This document shows positions 1 through 9,875 of a DNA stretch of 59,868 nucleotides, piece by piece. The notes beneath the pieces were generated by a model that saw only the letters and a list, made by a program, of their open reading frames with translations, was not told the DNA's origin and searched no databases. Numbering within the stretch: the stretch's first letter is position 1; each line of letters starts with the position of its first letter. Position numbers and translations under genes: made by a program. This stretch comes from Bacteroidota bacterium (GTDB lineage: Bacteria > Bacteroidota > Bacteroidia > Bacteroidales > P3), in assembly GCA_017860255.1 (NCBI GenBank), contig JAFNAR010000012.1:1-59868 (forward strand), written 5' to 3'.

Positions 1-93
1 ACTAAGAAGTTTAATAGTTTTCTTAGTGAGCTAAAATTCACCAATTACGATAAAAGATTACGAAAAGCTTTAGGTAAAAGATATTCTAATTAG
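1..93 (+). CDS. 3' end of an unidentified protein (partial)
   Basis: The first 30 codons read openly in frame 1 and stop at TAG 91-93. The peptide is Lys/Arg-rich and ends KALGKRYSN. Its 5' part lies outside the window. The basic C-terminus, and the fact that the other end of the window is an insertion sequence, make a transposase tail conceivable, but I do not recognise the family. No inverted-repeat end could be assigned downstream. Confidence 0.4.
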   Translation, partial: TKKFNSFLSELKFTNYDKRLRKALGKRYSN

Positions 94-159
94 AAGGTGT
101 TACACTTTGTCTTAAATTGGAGTAAATCTAAGGATTAATAAATATTTAAATTACACACT

Positions 160-187
160 AAAGCGTCTCAATATGGGGCGATTTTTT
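160..187 (+). terminator. Probable rho-independent terminator
   Basis: A ten-base stem (arms 160-169 and 175-184, loop AATAT) pairs with two G-U wobbles and one mismatch, and runs into a T6 tract. It lies downstream of the partial frame ending at 93 and upstream of the promoter at 231. Confidence 0.45.
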
Positions 188-230
188 ATATCATTTTTCG
201 GAATAAATTTACTTTTTAATTTTAATGTTG

Positions 231-238
231 TATTTTTG
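231..238 (+). promoter_or_regulatory. Bacteroidetes -7 element for the activase gene
   Basis: TATTTTTG matches TAnnTTTG, 41 bases before the ATG at 280. No TTG was seen at the usual -33 distance, so the call rests on the -7 element and position. Confidence 0.5.
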
Positions 239-279
239 CAACTGACAATGGTGTCAAACTTAAATGTTGAAAGATTTTA

Positions 280-3200
280 ATGAACAGATTTAGAGTTGGT
301 TTAGACGTTGGTTCTACAACTGCAAAGATTGTTGCAATTGATAATAAAGGAGAAATTCAATTCTCAAAATATATAAGACATTGTGCTGATGTATCTCAAT
401 CAGTAATATCACTTTTTGAGGAACTTAAAAATGAGTTAAAGGACTGCGTAATTGAGCTATCCATAACTGGTTCTGTTGGTATGGGTATTGCAGAAAGATA
501 TTCATTATCATTTATTCAAGAAGTTACTGCAACTGTTGAAGTTGTTAAAAGTAAATTTCCTGACATTTCAACCATAATTGATATTGGTGGAGAGGATTCA
601 AAGATAGTTTTTCTTCAAAAAGATGGGAATATTGATTTAAGAATGAATGGTAATTGTGCAGGAGGAACAGGTTCATTTATTGATCAAATGGCAACTCTTT
701 TAAATGTTTCTATTGATGAATTAAATATTTTGGCACAAAACTCAAAAAGAATTCATCCCATTGCATCACGTTGTGGAGTATTTTCTAAAACCGACATTCA
801 AAACTTAATTAGTAAGAATGTTGACAGAGAAGATATAGCAATGTCTGTTTTTCATGCTGTTGCTGTTCAAACAATAGTAACACTTTCTCATGGATTTGAA
901 ATTGAACCAAAAATTCTCTTTTGTGGTGGTCCACTTAACTTTATTCCTTCTCTTAGAAAAGCTTTTGTAAATTATTTAAAGATAAACGAAGAAGACACTA
1001 TAACTCCACAACATGCCAATTTATTTCCTGCATGGGGAGCTGCAATATACAATGAAAACAAATCCATTTTTAATGTTGATGACCTGTTAAATCTTTTCAA
1101 AAACGATAAGGGAGAAAACCTAAAAACCACCGAAAGACTACAACCACTTTTTGAGAATAAAGAGCAATATACAATTTGGAAAGAGGAAAAAGAAAAGCAT
1201 AGAATTGAAAAAACTGATATAAAAAACTATAATGGCGACATATGGCTTGGTATTGACTCAGGTTCAACAACAACAAAGATAGTTGCAATTGACAATAATG
1301 AAAGAGTGCTTTACTCCTACTACACTCCAAATAATGGAAATCCAATTGAAGCAGTAAAAAAAGGATTAGAAAGATTAATTGAAAAGAGTGGGAACAATTC
1401 TTTAAATATTAAAGCGAGCTGTTCAACTGGCTACGGAGAAGACTTAATTAAGGCTGCCTTTAACTTGAATTGTGGAATAATTGAAACAATTGCTCACTAT
1501 TATGCTGCCAAAAAGATTTCTCCTGATGTTTCCTTTGTTTTGGATATTGGCGGACAAGACATGAAAGCTATGTTTGTTGAAAATGGCACACTCAACAGAA
1601 TGGAAATTAATGAAGCATGTTCTTCAGGATGTGGCTCTTTCTTAGAAACCTTTTCAAAATCTCTTGGTTATGATATAGGAAATTTTGCTCAAAAAGCTAC
1701 TGAGTCAAAAGAACCATGCGATTTGGGAACTCGTTGTACGGTATTTATGAACTCCAAAATCAAACAAGTGCTTCGTGAGGGTGCTTCCATTCAAGATATT
1801 TCATCAGGCTTGTCCTATTCTGTTATAAAAAACTGTCTCTATAAGGTTTTAAAAATTAAGAATACTGAAGAATTGGGTAAGAATATTGTTCTGCAAGGAG
1901 GAACAATGAAAAATGATTCTGTTGTCAGAGCCTTTGAACTACTTACAAACACAAATGTATTCAGAAGCAATATATCAGAACTTATGGGTGCTTATGGTTG
2001 TGCAATCTATGCAAAAAACTCTGTTTTAAGCCAACCTTCACCTCTTGAAGAACTAATTTCAACTGCTTCCTACACAACACAAGAATTGCAATGTAGAGGA
2101 TGTGAGAACCATTGCATAATCAACAAATACACTTTCTCTAACCAAAACACTTTCTATTCAGGCAATAAATGTGAAAAGATTTTCACCAATGCAGGAGAAC
2201 AAAGACAAAAGGGAAAGAATATTTATACAGAAAAATACAATTTAATTTTTGATAGAAAAGTTAAAACTCAAGAAAGTCAAAACAACCTGACAATTGGCAT
2301 TCCTCGAGCATTGAACACCTACGAGAACTATCCTTTTTGGCATGCTTTGTTTGAAAGTTGTGGCATAAAAACAATTCTTTCCGAAACATCGATCTATAAG
2401 CAATATGAAGAAGGAATTCATTCCGTTATGAGCGACAATATATGTTTTCCTGCAAAATTGATGCATAGCCATATATATAATTTAATTGAGAAAAAGGCAG
2501 ACAGAATATTTATTCCTTATGTTATTTTTGAGAAAAAAGAAAACAAAGACTCAGTAAACAGTTATAATTGCCCAATTGTTTCTGGTTATTCCGATGTAAT
2601 AAAAAGCTCCATTAATCCTTCAATTCCTATTGACTCTCCTACCTTCAACTTTAAAGACAAGAACCTTCTTAAAAAATGCTGCAATCAATATTTACAATCC
2701 TTAGGGATAAGCAAAGAAAGGATTAATATTGCAATAGATGAAGCAATTAAAGCTCAAGAAACATATGGCAAAGAAATTGAAGAAAGGAACAAAACAATTT
2801 ATAACTCCAATAAAAAGAACAATAAACTAACCATACTATTAGCAGGAAGACCCTACCACACAGATCCACTTGTTCAACATAAACTTTCTGAAATGATTTC
2901 AGATATGGGAGCAGATGTTATTTCTGAAGATATTGTTAGAAGCATGGAAGACATTAGCTTTGAAGATAATCACTATGTTTCGCAATGGGCTTACATAAAC
3001 AGAATACTAAAAGCTGCTCATTGGGTTGCTCAAGGAGATAATAATATTCACTTTGTTCAAATGACTTCCTTTGGATGTGGACCAGATGCTTTCTTGTTGG
3101 ATGAAATTAAGGCAGTGTTGAAAAGAGGAGGCAAAAGCCTTACCGTACTTAAAATTGATGATGTAAATAATATAGGCTCATTAAAACTAAGAGTTCGTTC

Positions 3201-4485
3201 TCTAATTGAAAGTATTAACTATGAAACCAACAGGGAAAGAAAACAATTACCATTTATTTCAACCCTAACCTTTACTAAAAAAGAAAAAAGAAGAAAGATA
3301 ATTGTACCATATTTCACCGATTTCGTTTCTCCAATTATGTCCTCATTCTTTAAGCTAACTGGCTACGACTTTGAAGTGTTACCATTAAGCAATACAGAAT
3401 CAGCGAATGAAGGATTGAAATACGCCAATAACGAAGTATGTTATCCAGCAACACTAATAATTGGAGATATAATTAAAGCATTGAAATCGGGCAAATATGA
3501 TTTGGATACAACAGCCATTGCTATGACTCAAACAGGAGGGCAATGTAGAGCATCCAACTATTTGGCAATGATTAAGAGTGCAATGGTTGAATCGGGATTT
3601 GAAAAAGTGCCAGTTATCTCAGTAGCCTTTGGTGACGATATGAGCAATAAACAATCTGGATTTAAAATTAACTGGATAAGATATATCAAAATGGCAATCC
3701 ATGCAATATTGTTTGGTGATTGTCTTTCAAAATTCTATCATGCAGCCTTAGTGAGAGAAAAGAATGTTGGAGATGCTCAAAGACTAAAAGACTACTATTT
3801 AGAAGTAGCAAATAAAATAATACTCAAAAACAACTCCAAAGAACTAACCCAACTTTTAAAGCAGGCAACAGAAGATTTCAATTCAATTGTTAAAGATAGT
3901 AATTTGCCAAAAATTGGAATTGTTGGAGAAATATACCTTAAGTTCAATTCCTTTGCACATAGAGACATTCTTACATGGCTAACCGATAGAAAGCTTGAAG
4001 TTATCCCTCCAATGCTATCCGATTTCTTCTTCCAGTCATTTGTAAATAGCAAAATAAGGAAAGAAGAGAATTTGGAAAACTCTTCAATACCACAATTTGT
4101 TATGGACAAAGCCTATTTGATGCTAAAAAAAATCATAAATAAATTCAATACCATTGGTTCCAACTTCAAATACTACACCCCGCTAAATGATGTCTTTGAA
4201 ACCTCCAATAACGCCAAAGAAGTAATATCTCTAACAGCACAATTTGGAGAAGGCTGGTTATTGCCTGGAGAAGTGGTTAGTTTTGCCAAACATGGAATAA
4301 ATAATGTAATAAGCCTTCAACCTTTTGGATGCATAGCTAATCATATAATAGCAAGAGGAGTTGAAAAGAAGATAAAAACACTATACCCACAAATGAATTT
4401 GCTTGCATTGGACTTCGACAGTGGAGTAAGCGATGTGAATATAATCAACAGGCTTCACTTAATGACCGATAACATTAAACATTAA
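280..4485 (+). CDS. Giant 2-hydroxyacyl-CoA dehydratase activase-like protein (two BadF/BcrA ATPase domains + DUF2229/HgdB-like region)
   Basis: This 1401-residue protein has two ASKHA-fold activase domains in tandem. The first has the phosphate-binding motif DVGSTTAKIV (about 9-18), GNCAGGTGSF (124-133) and C165. The second has DSGSTTTKIV (326-335), EACSSGCGSF (446-454) and C486. In the family, such cysteines hold a [4Fe-4S] cluster, and ATP hydrolysis drives electron injection into 2-hydroxyacyl-CoA dehydratases. From about residue 660 follows a DUF2229/dehydratase-component-like region, with LAGRPYHTDP near 846 and LQPFGC near the C-terminus. The length fits the known fused 'activase-related' proteins. 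No separate HgdA/HgdB subunits lie nearby, so the substrate is unknown. A TetR gene follows after 13 bases. ATG 280 is the first start before the conserved GLDVG motif. Confidence 0.88.
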   Translation: MNRFRVGLDVGSTTAKIVAIDNKGEIQFSKYIRHCADVSQSVISLFEELKNELKDCVIELSITGSVGMGIAERYSLSFIQEVTATVEVVKSKFPDISTIIDIGGEDSKIVFLQKDGNIDLRMNGNCAGGTGSFIDQMATLLNVSIDELNILAQNSKRIHPIASRCGVFSKTDIQNLISKNVDREDIAMSVFHAVAVQTIVTLSHGFEIEPKILFCGGPLNFIPSLRKAFVNYLKINEEDTITPQHANLFPAWGAAIYNENKSIFNVDDLLNLFKNDKGENLKTTERLQPLFENKEQYTIWKEEKEKHRIEKTDIKNYNGDIWLGIDSGSTTTKIVAIDNNERVLYSYYTPNNGNPIEAVKKGLERLIEKSGNNSLNIKASCSTGYGEDLIKAAFNLNCGIIETIAHYYAAKKISPDVSFVLDIGGQDMKAMFVENGTLNRMEINEACSSGCGSFLETFSKSLGYDIGNFAQKATESKEPCDLGTRCTVFMNSKIKQVLREGASIQDISSGLSYSVIKNCLYKVLKIKNTEELGKNIVLQGGTMKNDSVVRAFELLTNTNVFRSNISELMGAYGCAIYAKNSVLSQPSPLEELISTASYTTQELQCRGCENHCIINKYTFSNQNTFYSGNKCEKIFTNAGEQRQKGKNIYTEKYNLIFDRKVKTQESQNNLTIGIPRALNTYENYPFWHALFESCGIKTILSETSIYKQYEEGIHSVMSDNICFPAKLMHSHIYNLIEKKADRIFIPYVIFEKKENKDSVNSYNCPIVSGYSDVIKSSINPSIPIDSPTFNFKDKNLLKKCCNQYLQSLGISKERINIAIDEAIKAQETYGKEIEERNKTIYNSNKKNNKLTILLAGRPYHTDPLVQHKLSEMISDMGADVISEDIVRSMEDISFEDNHYVSQWAYINRILKAAHWVAQGDNNIHFVQMTSFGCGPDAFLLDEIKAVLKRGGKSLTVLKIDDVNNIGSLKLRVRSLIESINYETNRERKQLPFISTLTFTKKEKRRKIIVPYFTDFVSPIMSSFFKLTGYDFEVLPLSNTESANEGLKYANNEVCYPATLIIGDIIKALKSGKYDLDTTAIAMTQTGGQCRASNYLAMIKSAMVESGFEKVPVISVAFGDDMSNKQSGFKINWIRYIKMAIHAILFGDCLSKFYHAALVREKNVGDAQRLKDYYLEVANKIILKNNSKELTQLLKQATEDFNSIVKDSNLPKIGIVGEIYLKFNSFAHRDILTWLTDRKLEVIPPMLSDFFFQSFVNSKIRKEENLENSSIPQFVMDKAYLMLKKIINKFNTIGSNFKYYTPLNDVFETSNNAKEVISLTAQFGEGWLLPGEVVSFAKHGINNVISLQPFGCIANHIIARGVEKKIKTLYPQMNLLALDFDSGVSDVNIINRLHLMTDNIKH

Positions 4486-4498
4486 AAAGGAAAGAACA

Positions 4499-5098
4499 AT
4501 GGAAAACATGGAAGAAAAGATAATAGAATCAGCAAGGCAAATGTTTTTAGAATATGGCTATAAGAACACCAATATGAGTCTTATTGCTCAAAAGGCAGGA
4601 ATCAATCGCACCACACTTCACTATTACTACAACACCAAAGAAAAGATGTTTCATGCAGTGTTTGGACAAATTGTAGAAACCTTTCTACCCCAAATACAAG
4701 ACATATTAAAACAAGACATTGAGTTCTTTCTAAAATGTGAAGCAATAATCGATATATACTTTCAAATATTTATTCATAACCCAAGCCTACCCAAATTCAT
4801 ATTAGATGAAATTAACAGAGATGTAGAAAACATCACAACAGTTGCCTATAGTATAGGATTTGAAACTTATATAGACACAATTATTGAGATCATAGACAAA
4901 GAAGTTGAAAAAGGAACAATAAAACAAGTACCTATTTACTATTTTATTATGACCTTTATCTCACAGATAACCTTTCCTTTTATGGCAAAAAACATAATAG
5001 AATACATACTTATAAAAGATAATAAAACCCTAAATGATATTCTTGAAGGCTGGAAGAAAATCATAATTATGCAAATGAGGACATTATTGGAAAAATAG
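4499..5098 (+). CDS. TetR/AcrR-family transcriptional regulator
   Basis: The 199-residue protein has an N-terminal TetR helix-turn-helix (about residues 24-45: NMSLIAQKAGINRTTLHYYY), followed by an all-helical ligand-binding region with no assignable ligand. GGAAAG upstream serves as ribosome-binding site. It starts 13 bases after the giant activase and is almost certainly co-transcribed with it, which suggests it controls that gene. An acyl-CoA or fatty-acid ligand would fit the neighbour but is inference. A second in-frame ATG at 4508 is an alternative start. Confidence 0.85.
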   Translation: MENMEEKIIESARQMFLEYGYKNTNMSLIAQKAGINRTTLHYYYNTKEKMFHAVFGQIVETFLPQIQDILKQDIEFFLKCEAIIDIYFQIFIHNPSLPKFILDEINRDVENITTVAYSIGFETYIDTIIEIIDKEVEKGTIKQVPIYYFIMTFISQITFPFMAKNIIEYILIKDNKTLNDILEGWKKIIIMQMRTLLEK

Positions 5099-5157
5099 GA
5101 TAAATTTCCAATACTATATATACTATTCTTTCTCAAGGAGAATAATTGATTATTATC

Positions 5158-5188
5158 TTGCATTCTGGAGTTTTATATATTATATTTG
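5158..5188 (+). promoter_or_regulatory. Promoter of the first BspA-like gene
   Basis: TTG at 5158-5160, 20 bases, then TATATTTG at 5181-5188: a full match to the Bacteroidetes -33/-7 pattern. It leaves an untranslated leader of roughly 65 bases before ATG 5259. Confidence 0.65.
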
Positions 5189-5258
5189 CAATATGAATCT
5201 CTCAATTTGACAGGTTAATTTGTTCTATATATAATAATCAATTTAGCACATTATTCTT

Positions 5259-6437
5259 ATGAAAAAGTTATTATTAGTTTTCTTTCTTATGATTATTGGC
5301 ATTAGTTTTAATGCTAAAGCATATAGTTTTTATGCTATAAATGAAGGCGATACTATTTATTATAATATTATTTCAGAATCTCCTGCAGTTGTTCAGGTTA
5401 CATTTAAAGATGGTTTTGATTATTCAGGTGATGTTATAATTCCTTCTACTGTAAATTTTCAAGGTACTGATTTTTCAGTTACTTCTATTGGAGGAAGTAC
5501 TTTTTTTGAATGTTATGGATTGAACTCAGTTTTGTTTCCTAATTCTATTACTACAATAGGACATGATGCTTTTAATTATTGTTTTAACCTAACATCAGTA
5601 AATATTCCTGATGGAGTTACAAGAATTGAATCAAATGCTTTTTATGGTTGTGGTATGTTAACTTCTATTTCTATTCCTTCATCTGTTAATTATATTGGAG
5701 ATGGTGCTTTCAAATCATGCTTGGGCTTAACTTCTATTTCTGTTCCAAATTTAGTTATTGAAATTAATGAAGAAGTTTTTAAAGGTTGTAGTGGTTTAAT
5801 TTCTGCTACTATTGGAGAGAATACAACTATTATTAAAAATAAAGCTTTTGAGGGTTGTACTAATTTAAGTTCTTTTATTATTCCTAATTCCGTTAATGAA
5901 ATAGATTCATGGGCTTTTAATGGTTGCAGCAGCTTAAATTCTCTTGTTATAGGTTATTCAGTATCTTCAATGGGTGATGGTGCTTTTTCTGCTTGCACAA
6001 ACTTAAGTTCTATTACTAGCCATGCAATTACTCCTCCAATTATTTTTGCAACAACTCTTTCTGATGTTTTGCATAGTATTCCTTTATATATTCCATATGG
6101 TTCACTTTCTGCTTATCAAACTGCACAATATTGGAGTGCATTCACAAATATTCAAGAAACTGTTGGATTAGAAAACACAAAGATATATAATTTACAAACC
6201 AAACTCTACCCTAACCCAACAAATGGTAATGTAAAATTAGCCATAGAAGGCATAAAGAATGATTCACAGATTATGGTTTATGACATATTTGGAAGAATAA
6301 TCAAAACATATAACATAAAACCATACCAAAAGGAAATTAATATGGATTTAAAAGAACTTTCTTCAGGAACATACAGTGTAATATGCAAGGATAAAACATC
6401 AGGATTCTCAACAACTAACAAATTAATTATTCAATAG
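5259..6437 (+). CDS. BspA-like leucine-rich repeat protein with type IX secretion domain
   Basis: This 392-residue secreted protein has a Sec signal peptide (1-21, ending FNAKA). About eight BspA-type LRR_5 repeats follow, with units like 'IPNSVNEIDSWAFNGCSSL', from about 60 to 290. A type A T9SS C-terminal domain follows from about 313 (LYPNPTNG... YDIFGRIIKTY... SGTYSV... TTNKLIIQ). It should cross the outer membrane by the type IX system and be attached or released at the surface. BspA proteins bind host or extracellular proteins in some species; the ligand here is unknown. The downstream paralogue shares almost identical upstream, signal-peptide and C-terminal sequence, so the pair arose by duplication. 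Confidence 0.9.
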   Translation: MKKLLLVFFLMIIGISFNAKAYSFYAINEGDTIYYNIISESPAVVQVTFKDGFDYSGDVIIPSTVNFQGTDFSVTSIGGSTFFECYGLNSVLFPNSITTIGHDAFNYCFNLTSVNIPDGVTRIESNAFYGCGMLTSISIPSSVNYIGDGAFKSCLGLTSISVPNLVIEINEEVFKGCSGLISATIGENTTIIKNKAFEGCTNLSSFIIPNSVNEIDSWAFNGCSSLNSLVIGYSVSSMGDGAFSACTNLSSITSHAITPPIIFATTLSDVLHSIPLYIPYGSLSAYQTAQYWSAFTNIQETVGLENTKIYNLQTKLYPNPTNGNVKLAIEGIKNDSQIMVYDIFGRIIKTYNIKPYQKEINMDLKELSSGTYSVICKDKTSGFSTTNKLIIQ

Positions 6438-6507
6438 GTTTTCATATTATAATTTTAAATGCAACAATTAACTCAATATATAACAATCAATTTAACACAT
6501 TATTCTT

Positions 6508-7257
6508 ATGAAAAAGTTATTATTAGTTTTGATATTCATTAGCTTTGGTTATGGACTAAAAGCTCATGATTTTGCAGTTATGAATAGTGAGGGGAAATTG
6601 ATTTATTATAATATTTGTTCAAATACCGCTTCTTATTCGGTAATGGTTACATATAAAGGCATTAGTCCATGGGATTATAACGGAGAATATTCTGGCATAA
6701 TTAATATTCCTTCAACAGTTACATTTAACAGTATAACTTATTCTGTTGATTCAATTAATGAAAGTTGTTTTGATAACTGCCCAGCAATGATCTTGTTAAA
6801 TATACCAAATAGCGTAAAGTCAATTGGTAGGAATGCTTTTAATGCATGCCATGGTCTCGTTTCAGTAAATCTTCCTGATAGCATTACATCAATTAAAGAC
6901 AATACATTTTCTTGGTGTAAAAGCTTAACTTCAATAAATATCCCTAACTCTGTTACTTCAATTGGTAATTCTGTATTTTATGGCGATAGCTCCTTAACTT
7001 CAATTTCATTACCTACTTCTCTAAGAACAGTGGGACAGAGTGTATTTTGTAATTGTGTAAGTTTAACATCTATAATTCTACCCGACTCCTTGGAGAGTAT
7101 TGGAATGTCGATATTTGAAAATTGTATAAATCTAAGTTCTGTCAATATTCCAAGTTCCTTAAACTCAATTCCAGATTATGCTTTTAGGGAATGTGCTAAT
7201 ATCGGCTCCATGATAATTCCAAATAATATAACTTATATAGGAGGTTGGGCATTTTAA
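6508..7257 (+). CDS. N-terminal part of a frameshifted BspA-like repeat protein
   Basis: The 249-residue frame starts with the same MKKLLLV signal peptide as the gene at 5259 and has BspA-type repeats. It stops abruptly inside a repeat (YIGGWAF, TAA 7255-7257) with no sorting domain. The next frame resumes the repeat pattern (SSGLTSISLPNS) in another phase, overlapping this one by 13 bases. Counting residues between the conserved AF and L of a normal repeat suggests that about four bases are missing. Without reading-frame correction the product would be exported to the periplasm but not recognised by the type IX system. It is best read as the 5' part of one gene spanning 6508-9800. Confidence 0.8.
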   Translation: MKKLLLVLIFISFGYGLKAHDFAVMNSEGKLIYYNICSNTASYSVMVTYKGISPWDYNGEYSGIINIPSTVTFNSITYSVDSINESCFDNCPAMILLNIPNSVKSIGRNAFNACHGLVSVNLPDSITSIKDNTFSWCKSLTSINIPNSVTSIGNSVFYGDSSLTSISLPTSLRTVGQSVFCNCVSLTSIILPDSLESIGMSIFENCINLSSVNIPSSLNSIPDYAFRECANIGSMIIPNNITYIGGWAF

Positions 7258-9800
7258 GTTCTGGCTTAACTAGTATAAGCCTGCCTAATAGCATTAATAC
7301 AATTAAGAATAATACTTTTTATAATTGTCATCAATTAGATTCTGTCATACTTCCAAGTTCAATTCATACTATTGAAGATTATGCTTTCTTTGATTGTAAT
7401 AATATGCATAGCATTCAGTTGACTAATTCAATTACAAGCATTGGAGCCTCTGCGTTTCAGAATTGTTTACAATTGGGAAACATCACATTACCTAATAAGT
7501 TAAGAGTAATTAATAATTATACTTTTAGTGGTTGCAATAGTTTTACATCTGTGCAAATTCCAAATTCAGTTATATCAATAGGACATTATGCATTTAGTAA
7601 TTTAATGTATTTAACTACTGTTACAATTCCAAACTCAGTTACTTCAATTGGGAATAATGCTTTTAATAATTGTAATACTCTTTCATCAATCACCATCCCA
7701 AGTTCTGTTGTATCTATTGGTACGTCAGCTTTTGAAGGTTGTTACTCCCTTAGTTCAATAACCAATCTCTCGCTAATTCCTCAAGTAATTAGTAGTAACA
7801 CATTTAATCTAGTAAGTAAGTCAATTCCTCTATATGTCCCTTGTGGCTATTCTTCAGCTTACCAAACAGCAAACAATTGGAGTGCATTTACTAACATTCA
7901 AGCAACTCAACCCATTACTTTAAATATTAATGCTTCCATTTGTCCAAACCAAGTCTATACTCAAAATGGATTTAATGCTGACTCCAATGGTATTTACACA
8001 AGAAACCTAACAGCTGTTGGAGGATGTGATAGTATAATCTATTTAATTCTTAAGATTAAAGAACCTGACACCACAAGAATTGACGCATACATTTGTCAAG
8101 GTCAGATATATAATTATAATGGTTTTAATGCAAACACAACTGGAGAATATTATCAAACTATTCCTTCTTCAATAGGATGCGACAGCACTTTAGTGCTAAA
8201 CTTAGTTGTTTCCCCTCCCGACACCACAAGATTTTATGCCTCAGTATGCCCTGGACATGGATACACACAAAATGGTTTCTTTACTGGAACTCCAGGCATA
8301 CACACACTTCATTTGTATAATCAAAATGGTTGCGATAGTATTCTTGTACTAAATTTAAGCCTTTATAATGCAGACACAACATTTATTAATGCAAGTATTT
8401 GTCAAGGCGAAACATATTCTCAAAATGGGTTCAATGAAATGTGGCCTGGAACATATACCAGATCATTCTTTTCATCACATTGGTGCGATAGTATAGTAGT
8501 ATTAAATTTAGAAGTAAACCCAAATTATAATACACAATATTACGGATCAATATGTCAAGGAGAAGTCTATAACCAATATGGATTTAATTGCGACACAAGT
8601 GGAACATACATACATAATCATCAATCAATAAACGGATGTGACAGTATAACAACATTATACCTAATAGTTAATCCTAGCTCCAATTCAACAATAACTGACA
8701 CAATTTGTGAAGGAGAACAATATTTCTTTTATGGCTTAACACCAGATACAACTGGAATTTACACTTATAATTATCAAAATCAATATGGATGCAATAGCAC
8801 AGCAACCTTAGACCTGACAGTAATAAACAAAACATATTCAAGCATAGATACAACAACATGTAATTCCTATAATTTGAATGGAACGGAATATTACAATTCT
8901 GGAATTTATGAACAAACACTTGTAAATAGTGAAGGATGCGATAGCATAATAACACTTAATTTAAACATACCAACAGCCAAAATGCCTGAAATATGTATGG
9001 TAACAGTAAATCAAGACAAGAAAAATGTAATAATATGGAATAAAGAAGAAGCAATAGAGGAATACTACATATTAAAAGAAGGAAATAGTGCTGGCCATTT
9101 TGAAACAATTGCAACCCTACCAAGTGATGCAGAATCTGTTTGGGTAGACTCCAATTCTAATGCATCAACACGTTCCTATAGCTATCAAATTGCAGCAAAA
9201 GACACTTGCCAACATCAACTCAACAGCAATATAACTCATAAGACACTCCACTTAACCATTAATCAAGGCTTAAACAATTCATGGAACCTGATATGGACTC
9301 CATACGAAGGAGTAGATTATGGAACATATAACATATATAAAGGAAATTATTATAACCCTGATTCACTATACCTACTAACAACCATACCATCAAGCAACAC
9401 CACATATTCAGACATAGACAATACAGAAAGCGATGTATATTATCAAATAGAGATAATAGTAAATAACCCATGCAATATAACAAAAGCCCTAACCTCCATA
9501 CGTTCAAATATAGTATCAAATAACGAAATAGGACTAACAAACATAGAATCCCAAACCAAAATAACCCTCTACCCTAACCCAACAAACAATAAAACCCTTT
9601 TAACCATAGAAGGCATAAAGAACAATTCAAAGATTATGATTTTCGACATATTTGGAAGAATAATCAAAACCTATACCATGAAACCAAACCAAAACCAAAC
9701 AGAAATAGACATCAAAGACCTAACCCCAGGAACATACTACATAAAATGCAAAGACACAACAAACGGTTTTTCTACTACTAATAAATTAATCGTACAATAA
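7245..9800 (+). CDS. C-terminal part of the frameshifted BspA-like protein (LRRs, seven Cys repeats, T9SS domain)
   Basis: The open frame begins without a signal peptide (TTG 7245 is only nominal). It continues the LRR_5 repeats to about residue 205. It then has seven repeats of about 45 residues with the pattern I-C-x-G-x-x-Y...NGF...G-x-Y...GCDS...LNL (about 227-560), an Ig/Fn3-like region, and a type A T9SS C-terminal domain (LYPNPTNN... FDIFGRIIKTY... TTNKLIVQ) nearly identical to that of the gene at 5259. Each Cys repeat has two conserved cysteines, which suggests one disulfide per module. Together with 6508-7257 this would make a surface protein of about 1,100 residues. Alternatives are a true pseudogene, a sequencing error or a translational frameshift. 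Confidence 0.82.
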   Translation: MGILSSGLTSISLPNSINTIKNNTFYNCHQLDSVILPSSIHTIEDYAFFDCNNMHSIQLTNSITSIGASAFQNCLQLGNITLPNKLRVINNYTFSGCNSFTSVQIPNSVISIGHYAFSNLMYLTTVTIPNSVTSIGNNAFNNCNTLSSITIPSSVVSIGTSAFEGCYSLSSITNLSLIPQVISSNTFNLVSKSIPLYVPCGYSSAYQTANNWSAFTNIQATQPITLNINASICPNQVYTQNGFNADSNGIYTRNLTAVGGCDSIIYLILKIKEPDTTRIDAYICQGQIYNYNGFNANTTGEYYQTIPSSIGCDSTLVLNLVVSPPDTTRFYASVCPGHGYTQNGFFTGTPGIHTLHLYNQNGCDSILVLNLSLYNADTTFINASICQGETYSQNGFNEMWPGTYTRSFFSSHWCDSIVVLNLEVNPNYNTQYYGSICQGEVYNQYGFNCDTSGTYIHNHQSINGCDSITTLYLIVNPSSNSTITDTICEGEQYFFYGLTPDTTGIYTYNYQNQYGCNSTATLDLTVINKTYSSIDTTTCNSYNLNGTEYYNSGIYEQTLVNSEGCDSIITLNLNIPTAKMPEICMVTVNQDKKNVIIWNKEEAIEEYYILKEGNSAGHFETIATLPSDAESVWVDSNSNASTRSYSYQIAAKDTCQHQLNSNITHKTLHLTINQGLNNSWNLIWTPYEGVDYGTYNIYKGNYYNPDSLYLLTTIPSSNTTYSDIDNTESDVYYQIEIIVNNPCNITKALTSIRSNIVSNNEIGLTNIESQTKITLYPNPTNNKTLLTIEGIKNNSKIMIFDIFGRIIKTYTMKPNQNQTEIDIKDLTPGTYYIKCKDTTNGFSTTNKLIVQ

Positions 9801-9875
9801 AGGGGAAGGAAGAAATAAACATCACAAAGAAACTTATAGTACAATAAACTAAAAGAAGAAATAATAAAACCCAAA

